Shown: positions 53,410 through 63,251 of the stretch, in pieces | How positions within the stretch are numbered: the first letter of the stretch is position 1 | How the letters are laid out: each line of letters opens with the position of its first letter | Assembly: GCF_014648115.1 (NCBI RefSeq) | Contig: NZ_BMQM01000001.1 | Span: 186,001-250,000 of the forward strand | Source: Deinococcus seoulensis | GTDB taxonomy: Bacteria; Deinococcota; Deinococci; Deinococcales; Deinococcaceae | Direction of reading: 5' to 3' | DNA length: 64,000 bases | Translations under genes and position numbers: made by a program | The notes under the pieces: generated by a model | The model's database searches: none | The model's input: only the letters and a program-made list of their open reading frames with translations | What the model was told of the DNA's origin: nothing

Positions 53410-53446
53410 GTGTCCAGGCCGCCGCTCAGGTCCTCAGGCGCCGCGC

Positions 53447-54322
53447 ATGGACCACCCGCACCCGGAGCGTCCGTTGACGCCGAGCCGCGTGCCGCACGGT
53501 GACGGCCCCGCCCCGCGCTTCCCGGTCCTGGAGGCCCGTTTCGGGCCGCTGACCCCCATGGACGCCGGAATGCAGAGCCGCGTGTACGTCACGCCGGACG
53601 ACGTGATTGTGAAGGTGTACCGCAACCACCAGGGTGACCACTGCACCGAGGCCGACAACCTGCGCCGCGCCGGACTGGGCGACTGGGTGATCGACGCACT
53701 CGAAGCCGACGGGGTCGAGGCGCTGGTCATGAAACGCTTCCCCGGCCACCCGCTGCGCCCCGCCGACGTGACGCGCGCCGTACCCGCCCTGCGGGAAGTG
53801 CTGAGGGAACTGCACCGCGAGCAGCGCGGCCGGGTGGATCTGCGCCGCGTGCGCGAACGCCTGCAACGCTTCCGCAGCGCCCTGGCCGCCTACCCCCTTG
53901 AGGACCTGTTCGACGCGGTCGAGATTCCGCTGGAACGCGGCCTGCTGGACCAGCCGGCGTCGTTCTGCCACCTGGACCTGTGGCAGGACAACATCCTGAT
54001 CACCGACCCGCCCGCCCCCGAACGGCTGCTCGTGATCGACTGGACCAAGAGTGCCTGGGACGACCCGCTGCGCGACCTGGCCCTCCTGAAGACCGGTACG
54101 CTGGACCTGCTGCCCCCGGATCAGAGCCTGCGCCTGGCGCTGGAATTCCTGCCGGACCACGCGGGGGCCACCCTGACCCGTTACCGCGCGTACCTGGCCA
54201 TGACGGCCCTGCACGACCTGTACTGGCTGCTGATGAACGAACCGTACGAGTTCGAGGGCCAGCGCGCCGAGAAGGTCCCGCGCGCCCGGCACGCCCTGGC
54301 CCGCCTGCCCGCCCTGCCCTGA
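53447..54322 (+). CDS. APH/choline-kinase-like phosphotransferase
   Basis: A 291-aa kinase-fold protein. The catalytic loop is [13 protein letters not shown] (H-x-D-x-x-x-x-N) and the metal-binding Asp is in [19 protein letters not shown]. The N-terminal lobe has [13 protein letters not shown] with the likely ATP lysine. The substrate may be a small amine, sugar or lipid; there is no drug-resistance context. It begins 38 nt after the HD gene and is probably co-transcribed. Confidence 0.85.
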   Translation: MDHPHPERPLTPSRVPHGDGPAPRFPVLEARFGPLTPMDAGMQSRVYVTPDDVIVKVYRNHQGDHCTEADNLRRAGLGDWVIDALEADGVEALVMKRFPGHPLRPADVTRAVPALREVLRELHREQRGRVDLRRVRERLQRFRSALAAYPLEDLFDAVEIPLERGLLDQPASFCHLDLWQDNILITDPPAPERLLVIDWTKSAWDDPLRDLALLKTGTLDLLPPDQSLRLALEFLPDHAGATLTRYRAYLAMTALHDLYWLLMNEPYEFEGQRAEKVPRARHALARLPALP

Positions 54323-54393
54323 CGGCCCTGTCCTGATGGCCCTACTCTGACGGCTCTCCGGCCCGCCTGTGCCCGCAGGCCGCCCGGAGCCGG

Positions 54394-54399
54394 TATCGT
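54394..54399 (+). promoter_or_regulatory. -10 element TATCGT of upp
   Basis: TATCGT is 7 nt before ATG 54407. Confidence 0.55.
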
Positions 54400-54406
54400 G
54401 GGCGGC

Positions 54407-55030
54407 ATGGTTACTGTCGTTACCCACCCACTGGTTCAACACAAACTCTCGGTCATGCGTGACGTCCAGACCGGCGTGAAGGAATTCCGGGAACTGGCTG
54501 GCGAACTCAGCCTGCTGCTCGCCTACGAGGCCATGCGCGACCTGGAAACCGTGCAGGAGACCGTGCAGACGCCCATCACGCAGGCCCAGTTCCCCATGCT
54601 GAGCGGCAAGAAACTGGCGCTGGTCGCCATTCTGCGCGCCGGGCTGATCATGACCGACGCGATCGTGCAGCTCGTCCCGGCCGCCAAGGTCGGGCACATC
54701 GGCCTGTACCGCGACCCGCAGACACTGCAACCCGTCGCGTACTACAACAAGCTGCCCACCGACATCGCCGAGCGCCGCGTGTTCCTGACCGACCCCATGC
54801 TCGCCACGGGCGGCAGCGCCGTGGCCGCCATCGAACGCCTGAAAGAGGCCGGGGCGACCAGCATCAAACTGATGTGCATCCTGGCCGCGCCCGAGGGCAT
54901 CGCCGTGATCGAACGCGAGCACCCGGACGTGGAGATCGTCGTGGCCGCCGTGGACACGCACCTGAACGACCACGGGTACATCGTGCCGGGCCTGGGTGAC
55001 GCGGGCGACCGCATCTACGGCACCAAGTAA
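54407..55030 (+). CDS. upp: uracil phosphoribosyltransferase
   Basis: A 207-aa enzyme that makes UMP from uracil and PRPP for salvage. It shows [14 protein letters not shown] at the N-terminus, [19 protein letters not shown], the PRPP-binding loop [21 protein letters not shown], and the uracil-specific [17 protein letters not shown] at the C-terminus. The ATG at 54407 fits the -10 spacing; an in-frame GTG three codons upstream (54398) overlaps that hexamer. Monocistronic. Confidence 0.97.
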   Translation: MVTVVTHPLVQHKLSVMRDVQTGVKEFRELAGELSLLLAYEAMRDLETVQETVQTPITQAQFPMLSGKKLALVAILRAGLIMTDAIVQLVPAAKVGHIGLYRDPQTLQPVAYYNKLPTDIAERRVFLTDPMLATGGSAVAAIERLKEAGATSIKLMCILAAPEGIAVIEREHPDVEIVVAAVDTHLNDHGYIVPGLGDAGDRIYGTK

Positions 55031-55145
55031 CCGCCGTGCCGGGGGAGGCTGGCCGCACCTCATCCCAAAGGAGGTTGAGTGGCCCGCCCGTCCCCGTCAG
55101 GCTGACCCTGTCCGCCCATCCCCGCAGGCCACCAGACCCGCTCTC

Positions 55146-55175
55146 GGCAGACCCGCTATGGGCAGACCCGTTATG
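55146..55175. repeat. 15-bp direct repeat in the spacer upstream of wecA
   Basis: ggcagacccgctatg and ggcagacccgttatg follow head to tail, with a partial third unit (agacccgctctc) just upstream. Nothing else is seen in the 246-nt spacer. Confidence 0.75.
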
Positions 55176-55260
55176 GGCACTTCAGGTCGCGTTCAGCGGC
55201 TGCGTTCCACCTTCTTTCCTCCTCCGGGGCGACCCATCCGGTCCGTGCCCGGCCGTGACT

Positions 55261-55266
55261 TACAAT
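55261..55266 (+). promoter_or_regulatory. -10 element TACAAT of wecA-wecB
   Basis: TACAAT is 10 nt before ATG 55277. Confidence 0.5.
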
Positions 55267-55276
55267 CGGGGCCTTT

Positions 55277-56425
55277 ATGGATTCATTGCAGGCGTTTGCT
55301 TCTCAATTCGGTATTGCCAACCCGGCCGGGCGCGGCTTTCTCAGCGTGCTGGTCACGTTCTTCACCGCGTGGCTGTTCACCTGGGCGTTCATTCCGCGCC
55401 TGCGGGAGTTCGCCATCCGGGTCGGCTGGGCCGATCAGCCCAACGAACGCCGCCTGAACAAGGAGCCGCTCCCGAACGCCGGGGGGCTGGCCATCTACGG
55501 CGGGTTCCTGGTGAGCATCATCGTGGCGTGGGCGCTGCGGCCCATCGCGGTGGACATCGTGAACATCCAGGTGCTGGCGATCCTGCTGGGCGCGTCCATG
55601 CTGGTCCTGGTGGGGTTCATCGACGATCAGTACGGCCTGACGCCGCTGTCGCGCCTGCTGGTGCAGACCCTGGCGGCCGTGCTGCTGCTGGTCAACGACC
55701 TGCGCATCGACTTCAACGCCATTCCGTTCCTGCCGGTCTTGCCCGAACCGCTCAGCACGGTCCTGGGGACCCTGATGACCATCGTGTGGGTGCTGGCCCT
55801 CACGAACGCCGTGAATCTGCTCGACGGCGTGGACGGCGTGGTGGGCGGCGTGGCGTTCGTGGCGAGCTTCGTGCTGCTGGCCACCGCTGCGCAGTTCACG
55901 GACCGCGCCGCCGCCGTGATCCTGCTCGCCGGACTGTCCGGCGCGGCCCTGGGATACCTGCGGCACAACTTCAACCCCAGCCGGATCATCATGGGAGACG
56001 CCGGCAGCACCCTGTTCGGGTTCACGCTGGCCGCCGTGAGCCTGCTCGGCACCCTGAAATTCAGCGCCGGGGCCAGTCTGCTCGTGCCGCTGATCGTGCT
56101 GGCCCTGCCGCTGCTGGACACCACGCAGGTCGTGATCGGCCGGCTGGCGCGCGGGATTCGCAACCCGCTGGGCCACCCGGACAAGACCCACATTCACCAC
56201 CGGGTGCTGGCCCGCACGGACAGCGCCCGCCGCACCGCCGTGATCCTGTGGCTGGTCGCGCTGGCCTGCGGGGCGCTGGGCATGAGCCTGCAGGGCCTGC
56301 CGCCCACCGCGACCGGCGGGACGATCCTGGCCGCCCTGGCCTGCCTGATGTTCGTGGCGTACCGCCGCGTGCGTGCCGACCACCGCGAGCAGGCCGACCG
56401 CTCCACGTCCAAGGAAGGTAACTGA
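55277..56425 (+). CDS. wecA: WecA/TagO-like undecaprenyl-phosphate sugar-1-phosphate transferase
   Basis: A 382-aa polytopic membrane enzyme (about 11 helices) of the MraY/WecA family. It shows [27 protein letters not shown] (catalytic Asp pair), [32 protein letters not shown] and the cytosolic loop [10 protein letters not shown] that distinguishes the WecA group. It transfers GlcNAc-1-P to the lipid carrier, beginning synthesis of wall-linked or surface polymers. wecB starts right after (2 nt gap), so UDP-sugar supply and transfer are coupled. Confidence 0.93.
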   Translation: MDSLQAFASQFGIANPAGRGFLSVLVTFFTAWLFTWAFIPRLREFAIRVGWADQPNERRLNKEPLPNAGGLAIYGGFLVSIIVAWALRPIAVDIVNIQVLAILLGASMLVLVGFIDDQYGLTPLSRLLVQTLAAVLLLVNDLRIDFNAIPFLPVLPEPLSTVLGTLMTIVWVLALTNAVNLLDGVDGVVGGVAFVASFVLLATAAQFTDRAAAVILLAGLSGAALGYLRHNFNPSRIIMGDAGSTLFGFTLAAVSLLGTLKFSAGASLLVPLIVLALPLLDTTQVVIGRLARGIRNPLGHPDKTHIHHRVLARTDSARRTAVILWLVALACGALGMSLQGLPPTATGGTILAALACLMFVAYRRVRADHREQADRSTSKEGN

Positions 56426-56426
56426 C

Positions 56427-57608
56427 ATGACCCGTTCTACCGACACCGCCCCCACCGACACCGCCCCGGCAGGCCGCGAATTCACGGTCGTCCTGGCGTT
56501 CGGCACCCGCCCCGAGGCGACCAAGATGGCCCCGGTGTACCGCGCGCTGGAAGCCACGCCCGGCATGCGGCCCCTGATCCTCTCGACCGGACAGCAACGG
56601 CAGATGCTGGACGCCGCCCTGAGCGTGTTCTCGCTCACCCCGGACCGCGACCTGAACGTCATGACCGACCGGCAGACCCTGGCGGACCTGACCGCCCGGA
56701 TCGTCCCGCAGGCCGGACGGACCCTGCGCGAGATGGGCGCCGACATGGTCCTCGTGCACGGCGACACCAGCACCAGCTTCTGCGTGGCCCTCAGCGCCTT
56801 CTACGAGGGCATCCCGGTCGGGCACGTCGAGGCCGGACTGCGCAGCGGTAACCTGCGCGAACCCTTCCCCGAGGAAGCCAACCGCCGCCTGACCGGCGTG
56901 CTGAGCACCCTGGACTTCGCGCCCACGAACGGCAGCCGCGACAACCTGCGCCGCGAGGGCAAGAGCGACCACGGCATCTTCGTGACCGGCCAGACCGCCG
57001 TGGACGCCGTGCGCGAGGTCGCCGGGCGCGTTCCGCTGCGCCCGGAGTGGCAGGCGCGCGTGGACGCCGCTCAGCCGCTGGTGACCGTCACCATGCACCG
57101 CCGCGAGAACCAGCCCATGATGCGCGAGATGGCCCAGGCGCTCGCCCGCGTGGCACAGGCGCACCCGGACCATCACTTCATCTACCCCGTGCACCTGTCG
57201 CCCGCCGTGCAGGAAGCCGTGCGGCCCGCGCTGGAAGGCGTGCCGAACTTCGAACTGACCGAACCGCTCGACTACAGCGACATGGCCCCCCTGATGGCCG
57301 CCTCGCGCCTGCTCGCCACCGACAGCGGCGGCCTGCAGGAGGAAGGCGCCGCGCTGGGCGTGCCGGTCGCCGTGCTGCGCAACGTCACGGAACGCCCCGA
57401 GGGTGTCGAGGCCGGCGTGCTGAAACTCGCCGGGAACGACCCCGCGCAACTCGAAACCGTCCTGAAGGGCCTGCTGGGCAACGACACCGAACTGCAGGGC
57501 ATGCGCGAGGCCCGCAACCCCTACGGTGACGGACAGGCCGCCGGACGGATCGCGCAGGCCATCGCGTGGCACTTCGGCCTGACCGAACGCCCCGCCGACT
57601 GGCAGTAA
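56427..57608 (+). CDS. wecB: UDP-N-acetylglucosamine 2-epimerase (non-hydrolysing)
   Basis: A 393-aa enzyme that interconverts UDP-GlcNAc and UDP-ManNAc. It shows [73 protein letters not shown] and [28 protein letters not shown], the full set for WecB. The ATG at 56427 has AAGGAAGG upstream and lies just after wecA. Product use for a ManNAc-containing surface polymer is inferred. A terminator follows. Confidence 0.96.
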   Translation: MTRSTDTAPTDTAPAGREFTVVLAFGTRPEATKMAPVYRALEATPGMRPLILSTGQQRQMLDAALSVFSLTPDRDLNVMTDRQTLADLTARIVPQAGRTLREMGADMVLVHGDTSTSFCVALSAFYEGIPVGHVEAGLRSGNLREPFPEEANRRLTGVLSTLDFAPTNGSRDNLRREGKSDHGIFVTGQTAVDAVREVAGRVPLRPEWQARVDAAQPLVTVTMHRRENQPMMREMAQALARVAQAHPDHHFIYPVHLSPAVQEAVRPALEGVPNFELTEPLDYSDMAPLMAASRLLATDSGGLQEEGAALGVPVAVLRNVTERPEGVEAGVLKLAGNDPAQLETVLKGLLGNDTELQGMREARNPYGDGQAAGRIAQAIAWHFGLTERPADWQ

Positions 57609-57622
57609 CGCCGCCCCCCAGG

Positions 57623-57653
57623 CAGGCACCGGGTTTCGCCACGGTGCCTGTTT
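57623..57653 (+). terminator. terminator of wecA-wecB
   Basis: Perfect 9-bp inverted repeat (arms 57623-57631 and 57642-57650) followed by TTT. Confidence 0.7.
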
Positions 57654-57675
57654 CCGTCCTTTGTGGCGGATGCTC

Positions 57676-57681
57676 TATTCT
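57676..57681 (+). promoter_or_regulatory. -10 element TATTCT of the lipid kinase gene
   Basis: TATTCT is 9 nt before GTG 57691, which decides the start over two upstream in-frame codons. Confidence 0.6.
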
Positions 57682-57690
57682 GGGCGTCCT

Positions 57691-58620
57691 GTGACCCCCG
57701 ATGGCCCGACCGTTCCCGTTCCGCACCTCGCGGTGGTTCTCAACCCAAACGCCGGAGGCGGACTGGCCCTGCGGTCCTGGCCGCGCCTGCAACGGGAACT
57801 CACCGCCCGCGGCCTCAGCCACGAACTGATCCGCGAGGACAGCGGCGACGCCGCCCTGACCCGCCTGCGCGCCCTGCCGCCCGGCACGGCCGTCATGGCC
57901 GTCGGCGGGGACGGCACGGTGGGCGCGCTGCTGCCCGCCCTGGTCGGAACGCAGCGCCCTCTGGCCATCGTGCCGCTGGGCACCGGGAACGACTTCGCGG
58001 GCCTGCTGGGCCTGCGGCCCGGCGCGTTCGCCGAGGCGCTCGACCGCCTGCACTACCAGCCGCGCGCCGTGGACGCCCTGCGCGTCACCGTCGTGCAGGG
58101 CGACGAGGCCGGACAGTCATTCGTCCTGCTCAACGGCCTGGGCATGGGCTTCGACTCGGACGTCACCGCCAACATGACCCGCGCCCCACGCCACCTGCGG
58201 GGCTTCGCCCGTTACGCCTGGTCGGCCGTCGCCACCATCCGCGAACTGAACCTCACGCGCGTCACCATCACCGCCGACGATCAGATCCTCTACGCGGGAC
58301 CCAGCGGCATCGTGGCCATCATGAACGGCACCCGCTACGGCGGCGGATTCCGCATCAGCCCCGAAAGCGACGTGCGCGACGGACAGGTCAACGTCATCGC
58401 GGGCGGCCACATGAACCGCCGGCAACTCACCCGCCTGATGCTCAGCGTGCTGCGCGGCACGCACCTCCGCGACCCGCGCGTCACCACCCGCGCCGCCCGC
58501 ACCGTCCACGTCCACTGGAACGCCCCGGTCCGAATACACCTCGACGGCGACCTGCACGGCCACGTGACCGAACTACACGTCGAAACCCTGCCCGGCGCCG
58601 TGCACCTCCTGAACGCCTGA
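57691..58620 (+). CDS. diacylglycerol kinase catalytic domain protein (YegS/DgkB-like lipid kinase)
   Basis: A 309-aa soluble lipid kinase. The N-terminal nucleotide-binding domain has [31 protein letters not shown] (GGDGT motif) and [16 protein letters not shown]. The C-terminal beta domain has [32 protein letters not shown] and [14 protein letters not shown]. It phosphorylates diacylglycerol or a similar lipid at the membrane surface. This is a different family from the membrane DagK at 3308, so the organism has both. Confidence 0.93.
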   Translation: MTPDGPTVPVPHLAVVLNPNAGGGLALRSWPRLQRELTARGLSHELIREDSGDAALTRLRALPPGTAVMAVGGDGTVGALLPALVGTQRPLAIVPLGTGNDFAGLLGLRPGAFAEALDRLHYQPRAVDALRVTVVQGDEAGQSFVLLNGLGMGFDSDVTANMTRAPRHLRGFARYAWSAVATIRELNLTRVTITADDQILYAGPSGIVAIMNGTRYGGGFRISPESDVRDGQVNVIAGGHMNRRQLTRLMLSVLRGTHLRDPRVTTRAARTVHVHWNAPVRIHLDGDLHGHVTELHVETLPGAVHLLNA

Positions 58621-58624
58621 AAAA

Positions 58625-58700
58625 GGGAGATGGTGAATGGGTGATGGGTGACAGAGTGCCGCGCTGGCCTCCATCACCCATCACCTGTCAACTTTCAACC
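58625..58700. repeat. gatggg repeat hairpin (second repeat family), possible terminator
   Basis: A 12-bp perfect inverted repeat (arms 58640-58651 and 58674-58685, 22-nt loop) between the convergent lipid kinase and TPR genes, followed by caactttcaac. The layout is like 4253-4345. Confidence 0.65.
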
Positions 58701-58711
58701 CGCTCCGGGCG

Positions 58712-59407
58712 TTACTTCAGTTTGGCGAGGGTCGCCTTTGCGGCTTCGAGGTCGCGTTTCTCCCAGAAGGTGTTCGCGGGGATGCTGACGGCCTTCTGGA
58801 GTTGCGTGGCGGCCTCGGCCTTGCGGCCCTGGAGAATCAGGGCGTTGGCGTACTCGATGCGGTGGATGGCCACGTCGGGCTCGAGGCTGATGGCTTTCTC
58901 GAAGTTCGGGACGATCTGGTTCTTGTCGGCGCTGGTGATCCGCACGACAACGGAGCCCTTGGAGACGAGGTTGGCGTTCCACAGGCCCAGCGCGACGTAC
59001 GCGCCGGTCAGTTTCGGGTCGAGCTTGATGGCCATGTCGAGGTTCTTCTTCATGTCGCCGGCCAGACCGAGGCTCTGGAGGATGCCGCTGAACTGCGCGA
59101 GGCGGCCCTGGGCGCGGGCCATCTCGAAGTACGCCTCGGCGTTGTTCTTGTCCTTGGCGATGGCCTGCTTGGCGTAGCCCTGGGCTTTCTCGAACAGCGC
59201 TTTTTTCTGGTTGTCGGGAACCAGCGCGGCGCCGGCGGTGGTGGCCTCGGCGGCCAGGGCGAAGCCGGCGCTGGAGTTCAGGGCGGCGGCGGCGGTGGCG
59301 GCTTCCTGCCATTTGCCCTGGTCGAAGAGGCTGGTGGCGGCCTGCACGGACTGTGCGGACGCGGTGACGGCAAGGGCGAGGGCGGCAGTGACGATGATTG
59401 AACGCAT
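58712..59407 (-). CDS. exported TPR-repeat protein
   Basis: A 231-aa protein from ATG 59407, with GGAGGAAGATC upstream as a strong ribosome-binding site. A signal peptide (residues 1-22, IIVTAALALAVTASAQ) is followed by TPR-like helix pairs: FDQGKWQEAATAAAAL, KAQGYAKQAIAKDKNNAEAYFEMARAQ, NLDMAIKLDPKLTGAYVALGLW, FEKAISLEPDVAIHRIEYANAL. It is therefore an extracytoplasmic scaffold. The partner is unknown. Divergent from the large P-loop/TPR protein. Confidence 0.87.
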   Translation of the reverse strand: MRSIIVTAALALAVTASAQSVQAATSLFDQGKWQEAATAAAALNSSAGFALAAEATTAGAALVPDNQKKALFEKAQGYAKQAIAKDKNNAEAYFEMARAQGRLAQFSGILQSLGLAGDMKKNLDMAIKLDPKLTGAYVALGLWNANLVSKGSVVVRITSADKNQIVPNFEKAISLEPDVAIHRIEYANALILQGRKAEAATQLQKAVSIPANTFWEKRDLEAAKATLAKLK

Positions 59408-59458
59408 GATCTTCCTCCGGTGAGGTGCTGCTGTGATTTGAGTTGAACGCTGTGGCGG

Positions 59459-59464
59459 AGTATA
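59459..59464 (-). promoter_or_regulatory. -10 element TATACT of the TPR gene
   Basis: TATACT on the minus strand 51 nt before ATG 59407, leaving a leader with a Shine-Dalgarno sequence. Confidence 0.55.
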
Positions 59465-59556
59465 CACATCCGCCGGGCTGGAATGCTGACGAGACCGTCA
59501 GGAACGGCAAGCCTGTCTTTTCATGGACCGGGTACATCCGGGGGTGGCGGATGCGC

Positions 59557-59562
59557 TACGCT
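59557..59562 (+). promoter_or_regulatory. -10 element TACGCT of the P-loop/TPR gene
   Basis: TACGCT is 10 nt before GTG 59573. Confidence 0.5.
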
Positions 59563-59572
59563 GCGTGGTGAC

Positions 59573-62443
59573 GTGGACTGGAAGGCTGTACTCGCTGACC
59601 TGCGCGCCCACCTTCCCCCCGGCGGGGGTGGGCAGGCGCGCGGCAGCCTGCGCTGGCTCGAAGGGCAGATGCGGGCCAGTGGCGCCAGTCCCAGCAGCGT
59701 GCGGAACATCATCTACCGGGACATCGGCACGCCGGCCGACCGCGCGGCGCTGCGGGCAATCCTGACCGGACTGGCCCGCGAGACCGGCCGCCCCCTGCCG
59801 GACTCGCCGGACCCGGCCGCGCCGCCCCCCGTGCCGGACGAACTGGACCTGCTGGGCCGCAGCAAGAAACGCGCGTACCGTCAGTTCCTGGCGGGCGTGC
59901 GTGCAGGCCGCGCCCCGAAACTGATCGTGTGCGGCCGGGCCGGGGCGGGGAAGACGGTGCTGCTGTCGCACGTGGCGCGCACGCTGGCCGCGCAGGGCGT
60001 GCCGGTGCGGCAACTGTTCCTGTCGGGCGAGGCGGCGGGCGCACTTCAGGCGCCCGTGCCGGCTGGGTCGTCGTTCGCGGCGCTGGCGCAGGCGCAACTG
60101 GACGCGGCGCGGCAGGCGTTGCCCGCCACCGGGACGCTGCTGGTGCGTGTCACGCATGACCTGACGCTGCATGGCGGGCCGCCCCGCCTGCCCGGCGGTC
60201 AGCCGGTGGACCCCGCCACCTGGGCCGTGAAGACCCTGCTGGAACGTGCCCCGGCCGGCGTGTCGGTCCTGCTGGCCGTCGAGGGGGACGCCCCGGACGC
60301 GCCGTGCGAGGTGATCGAGTTGCGGCCCCCCACGACCGCCGAGGCCCGCGAGTACCTGATGACCCGCCTGGGCGTCCCGCGCGCCGAGGCCGAGCGGCTG
60401 GTGCGCGAGACGGGCCGTCACCTGGACCGCCTGACGCTGCTGGCCAGCCTCAGCGGGGACAGCGTGAGCCCGGCCGACCTGCTGGGCGACCCGGATTCGC
60501 GCCGCGTGACCGAGGCGACCGCCGCGCTGAGTGCCGCCGGGTGGCCCGGCCGACCTGCCTGGCCGGACGCGCTGCTGGGCGACCTGCTGGGCGGGCCGCC
60601 CGCCGCGCTGCCGCCGCACGCGCGGGCGCTGCTGCGCGGCTCGGCCGAGGCGGGCTGGCAACCGGCGCCGGTCCTGAGTGCTGCGTGGCCCGCCGTGGCC
60701 CGCGCCGCCCAGGCGCCGTTCCTGCGGGCGCTGGCCGACGCGCCCGCCGCGACCGGCCTGCACCGGTTGGCGGCGCTGGCGGCCCTGAACGACTGGACGG
60801 CGCTGGCCGCGCACGTGACCGCGCACCCGGACGACATCCGGCACCTGCCGCCGCTGTGGGCCGCACTGCGGGCCGCGCCGACGGGTCCGGACCGGGAGAC
60901 GCTGGCCCGCGCGGTCGTCACGCACCACGCCGGGCGCGGCGAGTACAACGAACCCCGCGCCCGCGACGCCCTGTTCACCCTGATGGAATCCCCGCGTGAT
61001 CCCGTGCGCGCCTGGGCGCGCGTGAAGCTCGCCGAGAGCAGCCTGGAGAGCGGGAACATGGACGCCGCCCGCACCCAGCTGGACCACCCGGACGTGACCG
61101 GCATGACCGCGCACACGGCAGGGCTGGACCCCTGGACGGTCGCCGCGCAGGCCGACGCGCTGCTGGTGCAGGCCGCGCTGGCCCGCTGGCAGGGCGACCT
61201 GGAAACCGCGACCCGCGCCGCCAGCGACCCCCGCGCCGCTCACGGAGGCCCGCGCGCGCTGCTGTGGCGCGGCCTGATCGCCAAGGACGCCGGACGCTGG
61301 CCCGAGGCGCTGGCGGCCCTGCGGGCCGTGCCGGACTCCAGTCCGCTGCTGTCGGCCCGCGCCCGCTACCAGCAGGGCGACCTGCACCTGCGCCTGGGCC
61401 AGCCGGCCGCCGCGCTGGACGCCCTGCTGGACGCCGCGCAGCGCATGGAGGCCGCCGGGGGCAGCGCCGAGGAGGTCGCGCGCATCCTGGCCCGCACCGC
61501 CACCGCGCAGCGCCGACTGGGCCGCGCCGACGACGCCTGGACGCACCTGCAGGGCGCGCTGGCCCTCGTCCCGGCCGACGAGCGCCGCCACGTGGACGGC
61601 GTGCCCCGCGCCCGCCTGCTCTCGGAGGGCGTGCCGATCCTGCTGGCCCTGGGCCGCCACGACGACGCCCTGGCCCAGGCGGTGCGGGCGCTGGACCTGC
61701 TGCGCCGCAGCGACGCCCGCCCCGCCGAGGTCCGTTACCGCGAGCGCCGCACCCGCTACCGCGTGGCCCTGGCGTACCTGTCGCGCGGGCTGGGCCGCCC
61801 GTACCTGCAACCCCTGCGCGGCCCGGAGCGGGACCATCCGGACCTCGCGCAGGCCCGGTTGATCCTCGACGATCTGCTGAACCCGGCGCACCCGCGGTCC
61901 GGCGCGGCGCCGCGCGGCGACCGGGAATCCATCCTGCATTTCGACATGCTGCTCAGCCGCGCGCTGGCCGAACCGGACCGCGCGGCCGCCCTGCACCTGA
62001 CCGGGCAGGCGCTGGACATGGCCGCCCACGCCTACGAGGAAGCGCAGGCGCGCGCCATGCACGCCGAGGTGCAACTGCGCGGCGACGCGCCGGGCGGCGC
62101 GGCCCTGGCGGACCTGAACCGCGCGCACGCCCTGCTGCGCCGCGTGCACTCGGGCCTGGGGGGCACGCACGCCCCGGACCCCGGCCTGCACGCGCAACTG
62201 CTGGCCCTGGAGGCCCGCGCCAGCATCCTGGAGGGCGCGCCCACCCTGCGCTGGCTGACCGAGGAACTGCGCGCCACGGCCCTCGCGGCCTTCCGGGGCG
62301 GCGTGTGGCGCGAGGCCGCCCAGGCGCTGGAGGCGACGCACCCGGACCCGGCCGCCGTGCTGCGCGACCTGGGTGTGCCGTTCCAGGCGGGGTTGACGCG
62401 CGTCTCGGACGCCCTGCGCCTGCATCACGCCGACCCGGCCTGA
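59573..62443 (+). CDS. large P-loop NTPase with TPR-like C-terminus (STAND-like)
   Basis: A 956-aa cytoplasmic protein. The N-terminal 90 residues are a small helical domain (LRWLEGQMRASGASPSSVRNIIYRDIG). The P-loop is near residue 120 (LIVCGRAGAGKTVLLSHVA), then LLVRVTHDLTL as a candidate Walker B strand and a sensor region. From about residue 410 on the protein is made of Ala/Leu/Arg-rich helix pairs, probably TPRs (LHLRLGQPAAALDALLDAAQRMEAAGG). No DNA-binding or effector domain is recognised. The layout fits STAND NTPases, which switch state on ligand binding, but the ligand is unknown. It starts at GTG 59573; no other start is in frame nearby. Confidence 0.8.
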   Translation: MDWKAVLADLRAHLPPGGGGQARGSLRWLEGQMRASGASPSSVRNIIYRDIGTPADRAALRAILTGLARETGRPLPDSPDPAAPPPVPDELDLLGRSKKRAYRQFLAGVRAGRAPKLIVCGRAGAGKTVLLSHVARTLAAQGVPVRQLFLSGEAAGALQAPVPAGSSFAALAQAQLDAARQALPATGTLLVRVTHDLTLHGGPPRLPGGQPVDPATWAVKTLLERAPAGVSVLLAVEGDAPDAPCEVIELRPPTTAEAREYLMTRLGVPRAEAERLVRETGRHLDRLTLLASLSGDSVSPADLLGDPDSRRVTEATAALSAAGWPGRPAWPDALLGDLLGGPPAALPPHARALLRGSAEAGWQPAPVLSAAWPAVARAAQAPFLRALADAPAATGLHRLAALAALNDWTALAAHVTAHPDDIRHLPPLWAALRAAPTGPDRETLARAVVTHHAGRGEYNEPRARDALFTLMESPRDPVRAWARVKLAESSLESGNMDAARTQLDHPDVTGMTAHTAGLDPWTVAAQADALLVQAALARWQGDLETATRAASDPRAAHGGPRALLWRGLIAKDAGRWPEALAALRAVPDSSPLLSARARYQQGDLHLRLGQPAAALDALLDAAQRMEAAGGSAEEVARILARTATAQRRLGRADDAWTHLQGALALVPADERRHVDGVPRARLLSEGVPILLALGRHDDALAQAVRALDLLRRSDARPAEVRYRERRTRYRVALAYLSRGLGRPYLQPLRGPERDHPDLAQARLILDDLLNPAHPRSGAAPRGDRESILHFDMLLSRALAEPDRAAALHLTGQALDMAAHAYEEAQARAMHAEVQLRGDAPGGAALADLNRAHALLRRVHSGLGGTHAPDPGLHAQLLALEARASILEGAPTLRWLTEELRATALAAFRGGVWREAAQALEATHPDPAAVLRDLGVPFQAGLTRVSDALRLHHADPA

Positions 62444-62511
62444 ACGCCGCTGCCGGGGGTCTGCGCGGGGTGGCCCTGACTGACCGTGCAGCGGGCGAGG
62501 TCAGAAGTGAG

Positions 62512-62517
62512 TATGCT
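62512..62517 (+). promoter_or_regulatory. -10 element TATGCT of the gene at 62525
   Basis: TATGCT is 7 nt before GTG 62525. Confidence 0.6.
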
Positions 62518-62524
62518 GTGCGGC

Positions 62525-62911
62525 GTGAGTACCAGTGAACCGCAGGCCGGGGGCCGCGCTGCTGTCCGCCTGTTGCAGGGGTATGTGTGGCATCCGCAGG
62601 GCGCCGACATCGAGCTTGAACATTACCTGCCGCACGAGCTGGACCTGACCTCCGGCACCGCCGACGACCAGGAGGCCGCGCACGTCCTGTGGGACGGCGT
62701 GACCCCGCCGTTCGCGTTCTTCGAGAACGGCGAACCGACCGCCTCGCAGGCGTTCTACCAGTTCACGGTGCTGCGCGTGTACGGCGAGCGGCCCAGCAAC
62801 GACGCCCTGCACGACGACGCTGCTGCAGCCAGTCAACTGCTGGGGCCGCTGCTGGACGGCACGCCCGATGGTTTTGGCTGGCAACTGTGGGAGGACCTGC
62901 GCGACCTATGA
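62525..62911 (+). CDS. small protein of unknown function
   Basis: A 128-aa protein from GTG 62525. It is acidic, with a compact alpha/beta pattern (LLQGYVWHPQGADIELEHYLPHEL, PPFAFFENGEPTASQAFYQFTVLRVYG). I do not recognise the family. It follows the P-loop/TPR gene after 81 nt on the same strand. Its TGA shares a base with dispersed repeat copy H. Confidence 0.7.
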   Translation: MSTSEPQAGGRAAVRLLQGYVWHPQGADIELEHYLPHELDLTSGTADDQEAAHVLWDGVTPPFAFFENGEPTASQAFYQFTVLRVYGERPSNDALHDDAAAASQLLGPLLDGTPDGFGWQLWEDLRDL

Positions 62912-63046
62912 TACGGATTCCGTTTGTTTCGCTGACAGATCGGAACACCACCGATCTGCCAACTCCACGTCCGGAACCCGCCCTGCTCCTACTCGCGTCC
63001 GCTCGGATTGAATGGCCTTTGCAGTCCATTCAATCGGAGTCCGTAT
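62911..63046 (-). repeat. dispersed element copy H (full length, reverse orientation)
   Basis: On the minus strand it runs atacggactccg to acggaatccgtat; both hairpins are intact. It starts on the stop codon of the gene at 62525 and ends inside the ATG of the gene at 63045. Confidence 0.93.
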
Positions 63047-63251
63047 GACGCCCCCCCTGGACTGGTTCGACCTGCGGGTGGAGGGTGACCCGCACCCGCG
63101 CCGCTTCGATTCGGCCGCGTCGGCGCGGGCGTACCTGCTGCGCGTGGAACGCCTGAGCGAGGAGGCGGCCGACGAGCTGCTGATCGCGGGCGAGGTGCAC
63201 CCGCCGCTGTCGCGCCGCTCGCTGGAACTGCGGCCCCTGCGGAGCGAATGA
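63045..63251 (+). CDS. small protein of unknown function (68 aa)
   Basis: A 68-aa basic protein (PPLDWFDLRVEGDPHPRRFD, ARAYLLRVERLSEEAADELL). The ATG at 63045 is formed by the last two bases of repeat copy H plus a G. The TGA overlaps the ATG of the DJ-1-like gene (ATGA), which argues that it is translated. I do not recognise it. No Shine-Dalgarno sequence is visible within the repeat end. Confidence 0.6.
   Translation: MTPPLDWFDLRVEGDPHPRRFDSAASARAYLLRVERLSEEAADELLIAGEVHPPLSRRSLELRPLRSE

Noticed and set aside
55031..55276. Small gene or structured RNA in the upp-wecA spacer
   Set aside because: Open frames here run into wecA in the wrong frame and have no start signals. Only a 15-bp direct repeat and the wecA -10 can be supported.
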